64,000 bases of DNA, taken from contig NZ_VUJV01000003.1 of assembly GCF_008373755.1 (NCBI RefSeq), positions 372,001 through 436,000 on the forward strand, read 5' to 3'. The notes beneath the pieces were generated by a model that worked only from the letters and a program-made list of their open reading frames with translations, had not been told where the DNA came from and searched no databases. Positions 1 to 7,650 of this stretch are shown here, piece by piece. Every line of letters starts with the position of its first letter. Position 1 is the first letter of the stretch. A program made the translations under genes and the position numbers. This DNA is from Nocardioides humilatus. Lineage in GTDB: Bacteria; Actinomycetota; Actinomycetes; Propionibacteriales; Nocardioidaceae.

Positions 1-1405
1 CGTGCTTGATGTGCTCAGGCACCCAGCGGATCTGCTCGTTGAGCTCGAGCATCCGCTGCTTGAACTTGGTGACCTCGACGAACCACGACTCCACGCCCTT
101 GTAGATCAGGGGCTCGCGGCAGCGCCAGCAGTGCGGGTAGGAGTGGGTGTAGGTCTCACGGCGCACCAGCACGGTGCCCGGCGTGACCGAACCGCCCTGG
201 CCGCCCTGGCCGCCAGCGGTGACCGCCTTCAGGTCGTCGATGATGTGCGCGTTGGCGTCGAAGACGAGCATGCCGGCGTACTCGGTGACGGGGTGCGTGA
301 AGCGACCGTCCTTGCCGACGGGCATCACCGGCTCGATCTTCTCCCGGTCGGTGACCTCCTTGTCGACCTCACCGAACGCGCCGGCACTGTGGACCAGGCC
401 GGTGCCATCGGTGGTGGTGACGGCCTCGTCGGCCGCGACCACGCGGAACGCGTTGGCGTGCCCGGCGAAGTAGGAGAACGGCGGTGCGTAGGTGAGCCCG
501 ACGAGCTCGGATCCCTTGCCGCGCCACACGACGTCGGGCTCGTCCCCCAGCTCCCGGGAGTACGCCGACAGCCGGGCCTCGGCGAGCACGAGCCGCTGGC
601 CCTCGTGCTGGACCGCGACGTAGTCGATGTCAGAACCGACCATGACGGCGAGGTTGCTCGGCAGGGTCCACGGCGTGGTCGTCCAGATGAGCACCTTCGC
701 GCCGTGGAACGAACCTTCGGTCGTCACCTCGAAGCCGACGGTGACCGAAGGGTCCTGGCGGTCCTGGTAGACGTCGTCGTCCATCCGCAGCTCGTGGTTG
801 GAGAGCGGCGTCTCGTCGTTCCAGCAGTAGGGCAGGACGCGGAATCCCTCGTAGACCAGGCCCTTGTCGTAGAGGCTCTTGAAGGCCCACAGGACCGACT
901 CCATGAACTCGGGGTTCATGGTCTTGTAGTCGTTGTCGAAGTCGACCCAGCGGGCCTGGCGGGTGACGTAATCGCGCCACTCGCCGGTGTACTTCAGCAC
1001 CGACGCGCGGCAGGCGTCGTTGAACTTGTCGATGCCCATCTCGACGATCTCGTCGGTCGTCTTGATGCCGTTGAGGCGCATCGCCTCGAGCTCGGCCGGC
1101 AGGCCGTGGGTGTCCCAGCCGAAGCGGCGCTCCACGCGCTTGCCGCGCATGGTCTGGTAGCGCGGGACGATGTCCTTGACGTAGCCCGTCAGCAGGTGGC
1201 CGTAGTGCGGCAGACCGTTGGCGAAGGGCGGACCGTCGTAGAAGACGAACTCGTTGTCGCCGTCGGCACCCGCGTCACGCTGCTCGACGCTCGCCCGGAA
1301 GGTGTCGTCCTCGGCCCAGTAGGCCAAGATCCGCTCCTCGATCTCGGGGAAGCGCGGCGCGGACGGGACGCCGGTGGCGTCGTTGCTGACCTTGGGATAG
1401 GTCAT
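1..1405 (-). CDS. ileS: Isoleucyl-tRNA synthetase, N-terminal part (cut by window edge)
   Basis: Class I aminoacyl-tRNA synthetase that charges tRNA-Ile with isoleucine in the cytoplasm. The gene reads leftward and only about 468 residues lie in the window. The N-terminus has the segment [18 protein letters not shown], which carries the HIGH-type ATP-binding motif (HYGH). WDTHGLP and the start of the CP1 editing insertion ([13 protein letters not shown]) follow. The KMSKS loop would lie beyond base 1. The ATG at 1405-1403 is preceded by an AGGAG Shine-Dalgarno on the minus strand. Upstream is a T-box leader whose specifier is AUC, which fits an isoleucine enzyme independently of the protein. 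A full enzyme of this type has about 1,050 residues, so more than half is missing here. Confidence 0.97.
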   Translation of the reverse strand, partial: MTYPKVSNDATGVPSAPRFPEIEERILAYWAEDDTFRASVEQRDAGADGDNEFVFYDGPPFANGLPHYGHLLTGYVKDIVPRYQTMRGKRVERRFGWDTHGLPAELEAMRLNGIKTTDEIVEMGIDKFNDACRASVLKYTGEWRDYVTRQARWVDFDNDYKTMNPEFMESVLWAFKSLYDKGLVYEGFRVLPYCWNDETPLSNHELRMDDDVYQDRQDPSVTVGFEVTTEGSFHGAKVLIWTTTPWTLPSNLAVMVGSDIDYVAVQHEGQRLVLAEARLSAYSRELGDEPDVVWRGKGSELVGLTYAPPFSYFAGHANAFRVVAADEAVTTTDGTGLVHSAGAFGEVDKEVTDREKIEPVMPVGKDGRFTHPVTEYAGMLVFDANAHIIDDLKAVTAGGQGGQGGSVTPGTVLVRRETYTHSYPHCWRCREPLIYKGVESWFVEVTKFKQRMLELNEQIRWVPEHIKH

Positions 1406-1611
1406 CGCTCTGGTCTCCTGCGGTCGGTCTCAACGGGCTGCAGGGACGACTCACGCCGCGGTACCACCCTGCTTGCCGCCCACTCCATGACGGAGCCGTC
1501 GACCACTCATTGCGGCTGTGACGGGCCTACCCGCCGGGTTCTACTTGCCTTCCCACTGTGGCGAACGCTTTCTTCCCGGGGCTCGCCGCTGATGACGGCT
1601 CGAGCGCCTAT
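1406..1611 (-). promoter_or_regulatory. T-box riboswitch of ileS, translational (class II) type with ultrashort stem I
   Basis: Leader that senses uncharged tRNA-Ile. On the minus strand, 1470-1457 holds the conserved T-box core AGGGTGGTACCGCG. A short stem at about 1604-1580 (GCUC/GAGC then GCCG/CGGC) closes a loop UCAUCAG whose AUC specifier is at 1593-1591. This resembles the ultrashort stem I known from actinobacterial ileS leaders. GCAGGG (1472-1467) can pair with CCCTGC (1445-1440) as antisequestrator. The CCTGC strand can instead pair with GCAGG of the ribosome-binding site (1421-1417), so it would hide the start when the tRNA is charged. No U-tract terminator is visible. Confidence 0.9.
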
Positions 1612-1617
1612 GGGGCA

Positions 1618-1648
1618 AGGGTACGGCGTCGGGTCGCTCGACCGCCAA
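1618..1648 (-). promoter_or_regulatory. Probable ileS leader promoter
   Basis: On the minus strand TACCCT (1623-1618) is a good -10 hexamer. TTGGCG (1648-1643) lies 19 bases upstream as a weak -35. Transcription would begin near 1611, just before stem I of the T-box. Confidence 0.55.
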
Positions 1649-1653
1649 CCAGA

Positions 1654-2229
1654 TCAGTCGCGCAGGACCTCGCGCAGGTCGAGCGCGACGACGACGCCAG
1701 CGAGCTCGACCTCTGCCGTCGGGTGCTTGTCGTCGATCCGTGCGAGCAGGTCCCACTCCCCATCGACGAGGTGCCAGACGTCGATGGTGCGCAGTTCCGG
1801 GTCGACCGTCCAGTACTGACCGGCGCCGCCCGCGGCGTAGTCCATCGACTTGCGGATGGTGTCCTCCGATCGCGTGGACGGCGAAAGGATCTCTACGACC
1901 AGCAGTGGAGCCTCGCGCACCCAGCCGTCGGGAGGCCGGCTCTCGACAACCATCAGGTCAGGCAGACGCACGCGGTTGCGCGGAAGGACGAGAAAGACCT
2001 CGGGAACGACGTAGAGGTCTGGAAGGAGCCGTGCGAGCTGAGCTCCCAGCTGCGCCTGCGCCACGCCGTGGTCGAAGACCGGCGGCGCCATCAGGAAGAC
2101 AACCTCGCCGTTGACCCACTCGGCGCGCGGCCTCTCTGGCAGCTCGAGGTACTCCTCCCAGGACATGCGGACCCGCCGCAGTGGCTCTTCGCTCCTGACC
2201 GACAAGGTCGCTCCTCGAGATACGGACAC
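1654..2229 (-). CDS. Uma2-family (DUF820) putative endonuclease
   Basis: A protein of 191 residues of the Uma2 family, whose fold belongs to the PD-(D/E)XK nucleases. Visible family landmarks are SWEEYLELPE, the ERPRAEWVNGEVV segment, the VRLPDLMVV strand with the likely catalytic Asp, and LLVVEILSPSTRSED with the catalytic Glu. This is followed by KSMDYAAGGAGQYWTVDP. The chosen start is GTG at 2229, preceded by GGAAGGAG at good spacing. A longer in-frame ATG at 2274 has no such site. The biological substrate of stand-alone Uma2 proteins is unknown. The gene sits between the ileS promoter and a divergent DinB-like gene, and nothing ties it functionally to either. Confidence 0.85.
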   Translation of the reverse strand: MSVSRGATLSVRSEEPLRRVRMSWEEYLELPERPRAEWVNGEVVFLMAPPVFDHGVAQAQLGAQLARLLPDLYVVPEVFLVLPRNRVRLPDLMVVESRPPDGWVREAPLLVVEILSPSTRSEDTIRKSMDYAAGGAGQYWTVDPELRTIDVWHLVDGEWDLLARIDDKHPTAEVELAGVVVALDLREVLRD

Positions 2230-2305
2230 ATCCGGACTCCTTCCATTCTGGACCCGAGAACAGGTGGGAGCCACCTTCCACGTGGGGTCCGACGGAAGCC
2301 CTGCC

Positions 2306-2311
2306 TACGAT
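2306..2311 (+). promoter_or_regulatory. -10 element, leaderless start of the DinB-like gene
   Basis: TACGAT lies 6 nt before the ATG at 2318. With a start site about 7 nt downstream the mRNA would begin at the ATG. No Shine-Dalgarno is present. Confidence 0.55.
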
Positions 2312-2317
2312 CGCGCC

Positions 2318-2803
2318 ATGACTCCGGGAGAGCTGGCCAACTACCGCGACTACCTCGACCACTACCGGGAGGCCCTCGAGCGCAAGTGCGCCGACCTCTC
2401 CCCCGAGCAGCTCGCGACGCGATCCGTCCCGCCGAGCTCGATGAGCCTGCTGGGACTGGTCCGCCACCTCGCACGCGTCGAGCACTTCTGGTTCCAGCGC
2501 GCGCTGGTCGAGGTCGAGGCCGACCGCATCTACGACGACGGCGACGCCGGCTTCGCGGTCGTCGAGCCCACCCAGGAGGCCGCCGACGAGGCATGGGCCG
2601 CCTGGCGCGAGCAGGTCGCGATCAGCAACGCCTGGCTCGACCAGCAGACCGACGACACCCTCGGCAATGTCGTGACCTTCCGCAACGGCACCGAGACCGG
2701 CAGCGGCCGCGACATCCTGGTCCACATGATCGAGGAGTACGCGCGCCACTGCGGCCACGCCGACCTTCTCCGCGAGTGCATCGATGGGGTCACGGGCGAG
2801 TGA
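2318..2803 (+). CDS. DinB-like (DUF664) four-helix-bundle protein
   Basis: A protein of 161 residues of the DinB/DUF664 family. The family includes mycothiol-dependent enzymes and related metal-binding four-helix bundles. The first His lies in MSLLGLVRHLARVEHFWF (LVRHLARVEHFW motif) and a further pair in LVHMIEEYARHCGHADLLRE near the C-terminus, which together would make the usual three-His metal site. Typical phrases such as SPEQLATRSVPPSSMSLLG and IEEYARHCGHADLLRE match the actinobacterial DUF664 subgroup. The start is ATG at 2318, supported by the -10 hexamer 6 nt upstream. The exact reaction is not known, though thiol-dependent transferase or isomerase chemistry is plausible. Confidence 0.88.
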   Translation: MTPGELANYRDYLDHYREALERKCADLSPEQLATRSVPPSSMSLLGLVRHLARVEHFWFQRALVEVEADRIYDDGDAGFAVVEPTQEAADEAWAAWREQVAISNAWLDQQTDDTLGNVVTFRNGTETGSGRDILVHMIEEYARHCGHADLLRECIDGVTGE

Positions 2804-2807
2804 GATT

Positions 2808-2819
2808 AGGGCTAGCCCT
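2808..2819. repeat. 12-bp perfect palindrome AGGGCTAGCCCT
   Basis: It lies just after the DinB-like stop and about 66 bases before the next ATG. It could be a small operator for the secreted protein at 2886 or a remnant hairpin. There is no T-run to support a terminator. Confidence 0.4.
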
Positions 2820-2885
2820 GATGTGATCGCCAGATAGCGCTCCTAGCGTCACGAGAGTCACCCCCTCTCTCGCGAGGAGTCTTCG

Positions 2886-3890
2886 ATGGAACACGCATCC
2901 GAGTCCGAGTTGTTGGCCCACGTCCGGCGGTTGGAGCAGCGCATCAAACAGCTCGAGCAGCAGCGCGACGACCTGCCGCGGCCGGTGGTCGACGCGGCAC
3001 CGAGTCGCCGCAACCTCTTCCGCCTCGCCGCGGTCGGCGTGGGCACAGCCGCCGCCGGGGTGGTCAGCCTGCCGAGCACCGCCGCAGCAACGTGCGGGCT
3101 CCCGATCGTCGCAGGGTGCGGAAACTCGAGCGACAGCACGACGGGACTCGTGCACACGCGTGCTGCGTCGGGCGAAGAGGCCCTCTTCGTCGCCAGCAAT
3201 TCGGCGCACCCCGCGCCGCCCGACTTTGCCCAGGCTTCCCTGGCGAGCAACCGTTGGGGCGTCTTCGGCATGTCGAACAAGGTTGGTGTTCTCGGTGAAA
3301 CCCCCGGGACCTACGCGGTCCACGGGCGACGCACGGCGACCGCAACAACACCCGCGGGCACTGCGGCCGTTTTCGGGGAGCACAAGAACACCGACACCTA
3401 CGGGACCGGAGTCATCGGCAAGCACTGGGGCGCAGGGTGGGGAATGTGGGCCACGTCGGTCTCCGGCAAGGGCCTCCACGCCGACGGGGGCACCGGCATC
3501 GGAGCGGAGGGCGTGACGACCGGCGCGACGGCCAACTCGTTCGGCCTCGTTGCCCGCGTGACCGCGACCTCGCCGGACGACAGCTCCGCTGCGATTCGCG
3601 CGATCACGTCCTCGACCACCGCAGGGAGCAACGCCATCCGCGCCAGCCACGCCGGCTCGGGCACCTCCATCTATGGGTCGTCCGCCAGCGGCACCGGCAT
3701 CCGCGGGGTCAGCCCCAACGGCCGCGGCGGCGTCTTCACCGGCGCCAAGGCCCAGGTCAACCTGACCCCGGGCGCCCTGGCGACGCACCCGACCGACGGC
3801 GTACGCGGCGATCTCTACATGGACTCGACCGGCAACCTGTGGCTCTGCAAGACCAGCGGCAGCACCGCGACCTGGACCCAGCTGGGCTGA
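2886..3890 (+). CDS. Tat-signal secreted protein with coiled-coil leader and glycine-rich repeats
   Basis: A hypothetical protein of 334 residues. Residues 1-32 are an amphipathic coiled coil (LLAHVRRLEQRIKQLEQQ). Residues 40-45 read SRRNLF, a twin-arginine signal followed by a hydrophobic stretch and an Ala-X-Ala-type cleavage region near residue 68. The exported part has repeated Gly-Val-rich turns such as WGVFGMSNKVGVLGE and GTGIRGVSPNGRGG that recall beta-helical or tail-fibre-like surface repeats. It ends with GDLYMDSTGNLWLCKTSG, a phrase common at the C-terminus of such proteins. CGAGGAG precedes the ATG. The gene converges on the next, 4 bases apart. The function is unknown. Location outside the membrane is inferred from the signal. 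Confidence 0.75.
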   Translation: MEHASESELLAHVRRLEQRIKQLEQQRDDLPRPVVDAAPSRRNLFRLAAVGVGTAAAGVVSLPSTAAATCGLPIVAGCGNSSDSTTGLVHTRAASGEEALFVASNSAHPAPPDFAQASLASNRWGVFGMSNKVGVLGETPGTYAVHGRRTATATTPAGTAAVFGEHKNTDTYGTGVIGKHWGAGWGMWATSVSGKGLHADGGTGIGAEGVTTGATANSFGLVARVTATSPDDSSAAIRAITSSTTAGSNAIRASHAGSGTSIYGSSASGTGIRGVSPNGRGGVFTGAKAQVNLTPGALATHPTDGVRGDLYMDSTGNLWLCKTSGSTATWTQLG

Positions 3891-3894
3891 CGGA

Positions 3895-5250
3895 CTACGG
3901 CCCGACGGCGTACTGCGCGCGGTCGCAGCAGGACGGGTCCGCGCTGTCCTCACGCACCCAGGCACTCGCGGCGACACCTGCGTCGTTCATGGCGAGGTCG
4001 GAGTAGGTGGCGTCGCGGCCGAACGCCGAGAGCGTCTGTACGGCGCCGAGCGTGCCATCAGTGGCGCGGGTGCGCACCACGATCCGGTCCCAGAAGGTCT
4101 CGTCCCGCTGGGTGAAGCCGACCAGCGCACTCCCGTCCGGAGCGACCGCGACCTGCGGCTGGTAGGAGTAGGTGTAGATCCCCGCCAGGGTGATCGTGGA
4201 GAGCGCGTTGGCGGCGCTCAGGCCTCGGACGGCGACCTCCCTGGCGCAGCACGGCTTGGCCTGGTGCCACACCAGCACCGCATCGCCAGCGTCGCTGATG
4301 CCGACCTCGCCCCACCCGATCGTGACGTCGTCGTAGACGTCCTTGTCCGTGCCCGAGATCTTCTTGACCGGACCGAGCGTCCCGGCAGCGGAGAGGCGCC
4401 TCGCGTAGAGCATGTTGTCGGCCGTGTCGTAGCGGATCCAGGCAAGCACAGCGTCCCCGGACGGCGTGACCGCGACCACAGGTGCGGTGTTGTCCTGCCC
4501 GGTCGGCGTCAGCACCTTGAGTGGGCCGAGAGTGCCGTTGGCGGCGCGGGTGCGAGCTTCGATCCGCGTGTCGGCGCCGACCTCGCGGCTCCAGGCAACG
4601 GTCGCCGTGCCGTTGACGTCGACCGCCAGCGCGACCGGCCGCACGTTCAGCCCGTCGCTCGACAGCGTCTGAGCGGTCGGTGAGACGACACCCGCGGCCG
4701 AAATGCCGCGGACGACCGCGCGGTAGGACACCGAGGCGAAGACGGTCTGCCATGCGACGACCGCCGCACCCGTCGGGTCCAACTCGAGCTGGGGATCAGG
4801 GCTGCGCAGGGCGCTGCTCGTGCCGACCCCCGTGCTCAGGTTCTTGATGCCCGACAGCGTGCCGGCGACCGATCGGGTCTTCGCCAGCACGGTGTAGCTG
4901 CCCGTGGTGTCGTCACGCTGCGCCCACACCACGACGACGCGCCCGGTCGCGTCAACGGCGACGTCGGGTGCGTAGGCGCTGTTGCCGGCCGAAGAGACCG
5001 TCTGGACCGCGCTGAGCGTGCCCGTGTCGCTGCGCTCGCGCAGCTGGATCCGCCAGTCGCCGGCTTCGTCGAGACGCCTCCACGCGACAGCGACGTGGCC
5101 GTTGGGTCCGACCGCGGTGACGACGTCGACGGCGTTGGCGCCGGCGGCCGACAGGTTCGGGGGTGTCGGGGTCCACGTGGCTTCCGCACTGTCAACGAGA
5201 GCCAGGAGCGAAGCGACGGCAACCGCGGCTGCAATCAGTCGACGAGACAT
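3895..5250 (-). CDS. Secreted repeat protein, probable beta-propeller
   Basis: A protein of 451 residues. It starts with a Sec signal peptide ([24 protein letters not shown]) and then consists of about seven imperfect repeats of 50-60 residues. Each repeat carries a strand pattern such as [35 protein letters not shown] or [17 protein letters not shown], followed by a TGTLG or AAGTLG turn. This spacing suits a propeller with one blade per repeat. Two CC pairs ([18 protein letters not shown]) may form disulfides. I do not recognise an enzymatic motif. The ATG is 6 nt downstream of TACCGT on its strand. Carbohydrate or surface binding is a guess only. Confidence 0.75.
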   Translation of the reverse strand: MSRRLIAAAVAVASLLALVDSAEATWTPTPPNLSAAGANAVDVVTAVGPNGHVAVAWRRLDEAGDWRIQLRERSDTGTLSAVQTVSSAGNSAYAPDVAVDATGRVVVVWAQRDDTTGSYTVLAKTRSVAGTLSGIKNLSTGVGTSSALRSPDPQLELDPTGAAVVAWQTVFASVSYRAVVRGISAAGVVSPTAQTLSSDGLNVRPVALAVDVNGTATVAWSREVGADTRIEARTRAANGTLGPLKVLTPTGQDNTAPVVAVTPSGDAVLAWIRYDTADNMLYARRLSAAGTLGPVKKISGTDKDVYDDVTIGWGEVGISDAGDAVLVWHQAKPCCAREVAVRGLSAANALSTITLAGIYTYSYQPQVAVAPDGSALVGFTQRDETFWDRIVVRTRATDGTLGAVQTLSAFGRDATYSDLAMNDAGVAASAWVREDSADPSCCDRAQYAVGP

Positions 5251-5256
5251 CCGCCG

Positions 5257-5262
5257 ACGGTA
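5257..5262 (-). promoter_or_regulatory. -10 element, leaderless start of the propeller-like gene
   Basis: TACCGT on the minus strand ends 6 nt before the ATG at 5250. It is divergent with the dapD promoter only 30 bases away, so the two -35 regions must overlap. Confidence 0.55.
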
Positions 5263-5292
5263 GGCGCTGGATCCGTCGCGCGCGGTGTTTCC

Positions 5293-5298
5293 GTAGAA
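5293..5298 (+). promoter_or_regulatory. -10 element of dapD
   Basis: TAGAAT ends 9 nt before the GTG at 5308. This implies a leaderless or near-leaderless mRNA, and no ribosome-binding site is present. Confidence 0.5.
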
Positions 5299-5307
5299 TC
5301 ACCCCAC

Positions 5308-6246
5308 GTGACTGCTGCTTGGGGCTACGGCCTGACCACCTACGCCTCTGACGACTCGGTTCTCGACACCTGGTTCCCCTCCCCCGCGCTCGGCGAGAAG
5401 CCCGCCGACGCCGACGCGCCCGAGGAGCTCGAGACGCTGCAGGGCAGCGACAAGGTGCGCGGGGTCGAGAAGCGGGTCTCCCTCGTCGAGATCGCCGACC
5501 TGTCCGCGCCCCCGGCCTCCACGGTCGACGTCTGGCTGCGGCTGCACCTGCTCTCCCACCGCCTCGTCCGGCCCCACGAGATCAACCTCGACGGTATCTT
5601 CGGCCTGCTCACCAACGTCGTCTGGACGAGCGCCGGGCCCTGCGCGGTCGACGGCTTCGAGCTCACCCGCGCACGGCTGCGGGCCGCTGGCGACAACGTC
5701 GCGGTCTACGGCGTCGACAAGTTCCCGCGCATGGTCGACTACGTCCTCCCGACCGGCGTCCGCATCGCCGACGCCGACCGGGTGCGGCTCGGCGCGCACC
5801 TCGCCGAGGGCACGACAGTCATGCACGAGGGCTTCGTGAACTTCAACGCCGGCACCCTCGGCGCCTCGATGGTCGAGGGCCGGATCTCCGGTGGCGTCGT
5901 CGTCGGCGACGGCTCCGACGTCGGTGGCGGCGCCTCGATCATGGGCACCCTGTCCGGCGGCGGCAAGGAGGTCATCTCGATCGGCCAGCGCTGCCTACTG
6001 GGCGCCAATGCGGGCATCGGCATCTCCCTCGGCGACGACTGCGTCGTCGAGGCGGGCTGCTACATCACCGCGGGCACCAAGGTCCTCCTCCACCTGCCCG
6101 GGTCGGAGACGCGGATCGTGAAGGCGCGCGACCTCTCCGGCGCCCACAACGTGCTCTTCCGGCGCAACAGCCAGACCGGCGCGGTCGAGGCCGTGCCGTG
6201 GCAGGGCGAGGGCATCTCCCTCAACGCGGCGCTGCACGCCAACTGA
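5308..6246 (+). CDS. dapD: 2,3,4,5-tetrahydropyridine-2,6-dicarboxylate N-succinyltransferase
   Basis: Fourth step of the succinylase route to meso-diaminopimelate and lysine: succinyl-CoA is transferred to tetrahydrodipicolinate in the cytoplasm. The protein of 312 residues matches the actinobacterial DapD length. After an N-terminal globular part (about 1-140) comes a left-handed beta-helix of hexapeptide repeats, for example [59 protein letters not shown] and [14 protein letters not shown]. The [12 protein letters not shown] region contains residues of the substrate site. The GTG at 5308 is chosen because a -10 box lies immediately upstream and the protein N-terminus AAWGYGL is typical. 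dapC lies 5 kb downstream on the other strand. Confidence 0.96.
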   Translation: MTAAWGYGLTTYASDDSVLDTWFPSPALGEKPADADAPEELETLQGSDKVRGVEKRVSLVEIADLSAPPASTVDVWLRLHLLSHRLVRPHEINLDGIFGLLTNVVWTSAGPCAVDGFELTRARLRAAGDNVAVYGVDKFPRMVDYVLPTGVRIADADRVRLGAHLAEGTTVMHEGFVNFNAGTLGASMVEGRISGGVVVGDGSDVGGGASIMGTLSGGGKEVISIGQRCLLGANAGIGISLGDDCVVEAGCYITAGTKVLLHLPGSETRIVKARDLSGAHNVLFRRNSQTGAVEAVPWQGEGISLNAALHAN

Positions 6247-6290
6247 GTGGTGCCGCTCCTGCGTCACCACCCATCTCGGACACTCGAAGC

Positions 6291-7172
6291 ATGAGGGGCC
6301 GTGGTTTCGCGATCGTGATCGGCTTCGCCGCGCTCGCGGTCGTCGTCACGGTCGGCATCGCGGTCTTCCACGCGGTCGACGACATCGTGTCCGGTCCGAG
6401 CGGTGACTGCAGCGCGACGGTCGCCAACCACGAGGTGGAGATCAGCGGCGAGCAGGCCGAGAACGCCACCCTGATCACCGCGATCGGCCTCCGCCGCGGA
6501 CTGCCCGCGCGGGCGGTCTCCATCGCGCTCGCGACGGCGTTCCAGGAGTCCAAGCTCACCAACATCGACTACGGGGACCGCGACTCCCTCGGGCTCTTCC
6601 AGCAGCGGCCGTCGCAGGGCTGGGGCACCAGGGCCCAGATCCTCGACCGCGACTACTCCACCAACGCCTTCTACGACGCGCTCGTGCAGGTCGACGGATA
6701 CGAAGACATGGAGATCACCGAGGCGGCCCAGCACGTGCAGCGCTCGGCCTACCCCAGCGCGTACGCCGACCACGAGGAAGATGCGCGCGCCCTCGCCTCG
6801 GCATTGACCGGCTACTCCCCCGCCTCCTTCAGCTGCGACCTCGACGGCGGCGCGCCGTCGGAGGACAGCAAGCGGCTCGAGTCGGGGCTCACGGCGCGGG
6901 CCGACGCCGTACGGGAAGACCTGCTGGAGCAGTTCGGATCGCTCGATCTCGCCGACCTCGACGGGTCGTCGATCGACGTGTCGATGCGGCCGGTGTCCGA
7001 GGCGAGCAAGGTGCGCGGCTGGGCGCTCGCCCACTACCTGGTCGGTAACGCCGATCGGCTCGACATCCGCACGGTCGCGTTTGACGGGCAGGTCTGGACC
7101 GCCGGTCGCGACGGCTGGCGCCGCGACGAGAAGCAGGCGAGCGACCGGGTCCACGTCGACGTCTTCGACTGA
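6291..7172 (+). CDS. Membrane-anchored protein with lysozyme-like segment
   Basis: A protein of 293 residues with one N-terminal membrane segment (about residues 5-28, FAIVIGFAALAVVVTVGIAVF) and an extracellular rest. Residues 65-130 read ITAIGLRRGLPARAVSIALATAFQESKLTNID followed by SLGLFQQRPSQGWGT, a pattern of lytic-transglycosylase-like folds (helix with Glu, then a GLFQ-type strand). The putative catalytic Glu would be in AFQESKL. I cannot prove activity. The gene follows dapD on the same strand by 44 bases and could be cotranscribed. A GACACT hexamer 6 nt before the ATG also allows its own leaderless transcript. Confidence 0.7.
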   Translation: MRGRGFAIVIGFAALAVVVTVGIAVFHAVDDIVSGPSGDCSATVANHEVEISGEQAENATLITAIGLRRGLPARAVSIALATAFQESKLTNIDYGDRDSLGLFQQRPSQGWGTRAQILDRDYSTNAFYDALVQVDGYEDMEITEAAQHVQRSAYPSAYADHEEDARALASALTGYSPASFSCDLDGGAPSEDSKRLESGLTARADAVREDLLEQFGSLDLADLDGSSIDVSMRPVSEASKVRGWALAHYLVGNADRLDIRTVAFDGQVWTAGRDGWRRDEKQASDRVHVDVFD

Positions 7173-7268
7173 TTTCAAGAAAACTTCGCAGAACCGGGAA
7201 CTCCACCGCGGTCGAGGTGCATCCACACAGCACATACCCCCTCGTACCGCTCTCGGAAGGAGCACCCC

Positions 7269-7643
7269 ATGAACATCGCACTCAAGGCCGCCGCAGGTTC
7301 GCTTCTCGGTCTCGCCACCGCCGGCATCGCGCTCGCCGCGACCCCGGCCCAGGCCGCGCCGACCATCCCGTCGACCGTGACCATCCAGGCGGAGGGCACC
7401 GACCTCTTCGGCAACGTGAGCAGCACCAACTCCTCCTGCGAGCCCAACCGGGCCGTCATCGTCTACAAGGTCGTCGGCACCCGCGGCGGCGGCGACGACA
7501 TCCGCTTCGCGATGGACACCTCCGACGACGACGGCGACTGGAACACCGGCAACACCGGCACCGCGGGCAAGTTCTACGCCAAGGTGAAGAAGACGACCTT
7601 CTGCAAGGCCGACTTCAGCCCCACGATCACCGCCCACCGCTGA
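7269..7643 (+). CDS. Small secreted protein, paralogue A
   Basis: A protein of 124 residues with a Sec signal (ALKAAAGSLLGLATAGIALAA, cleavage near AQA-AP) and a mature part of about 95 residues. Conserved with its paralogue at 10102-10485 are STVTIQAEGTDLFG, a single Cys after it, YKVVGTRGGGDD, the acidic block DTSDDDGDWNTGNTGTAGKF and a second Cys near the end. The two Cys could form one disulfide, and the Asp-rich block resembles a calcium-binding loop. GGAAGGAG precedes the ATG. I do not recognise the family and the function is unknown. Confidence 0.75.
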   Translation: MNIALKAAAGSLLGLATAGIALAATPAQAAPTIPSTVTIQAEGTDLFGNVSSTNSSCEPNRAVIVYKVVGTRGGGDDIRFAMDTSDDDGDWNTGNTGTAGKFYAKVKKTTFCKADFSPTITAHR

Positions 7644-7650
7644 TCGCAAG

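Noticed and set aside
2-1819. Long open frame on the plus strand across ileS and its leader
   Set aside because: It is antisense to a clear ileS and its T-box; the translation has no family character and reflects codon bias of the GC-rich opposite strand.
5340-5696. Minus-strand frame inside dapD
   Set aside because: It is an antisense shadow with no start signal or family features.
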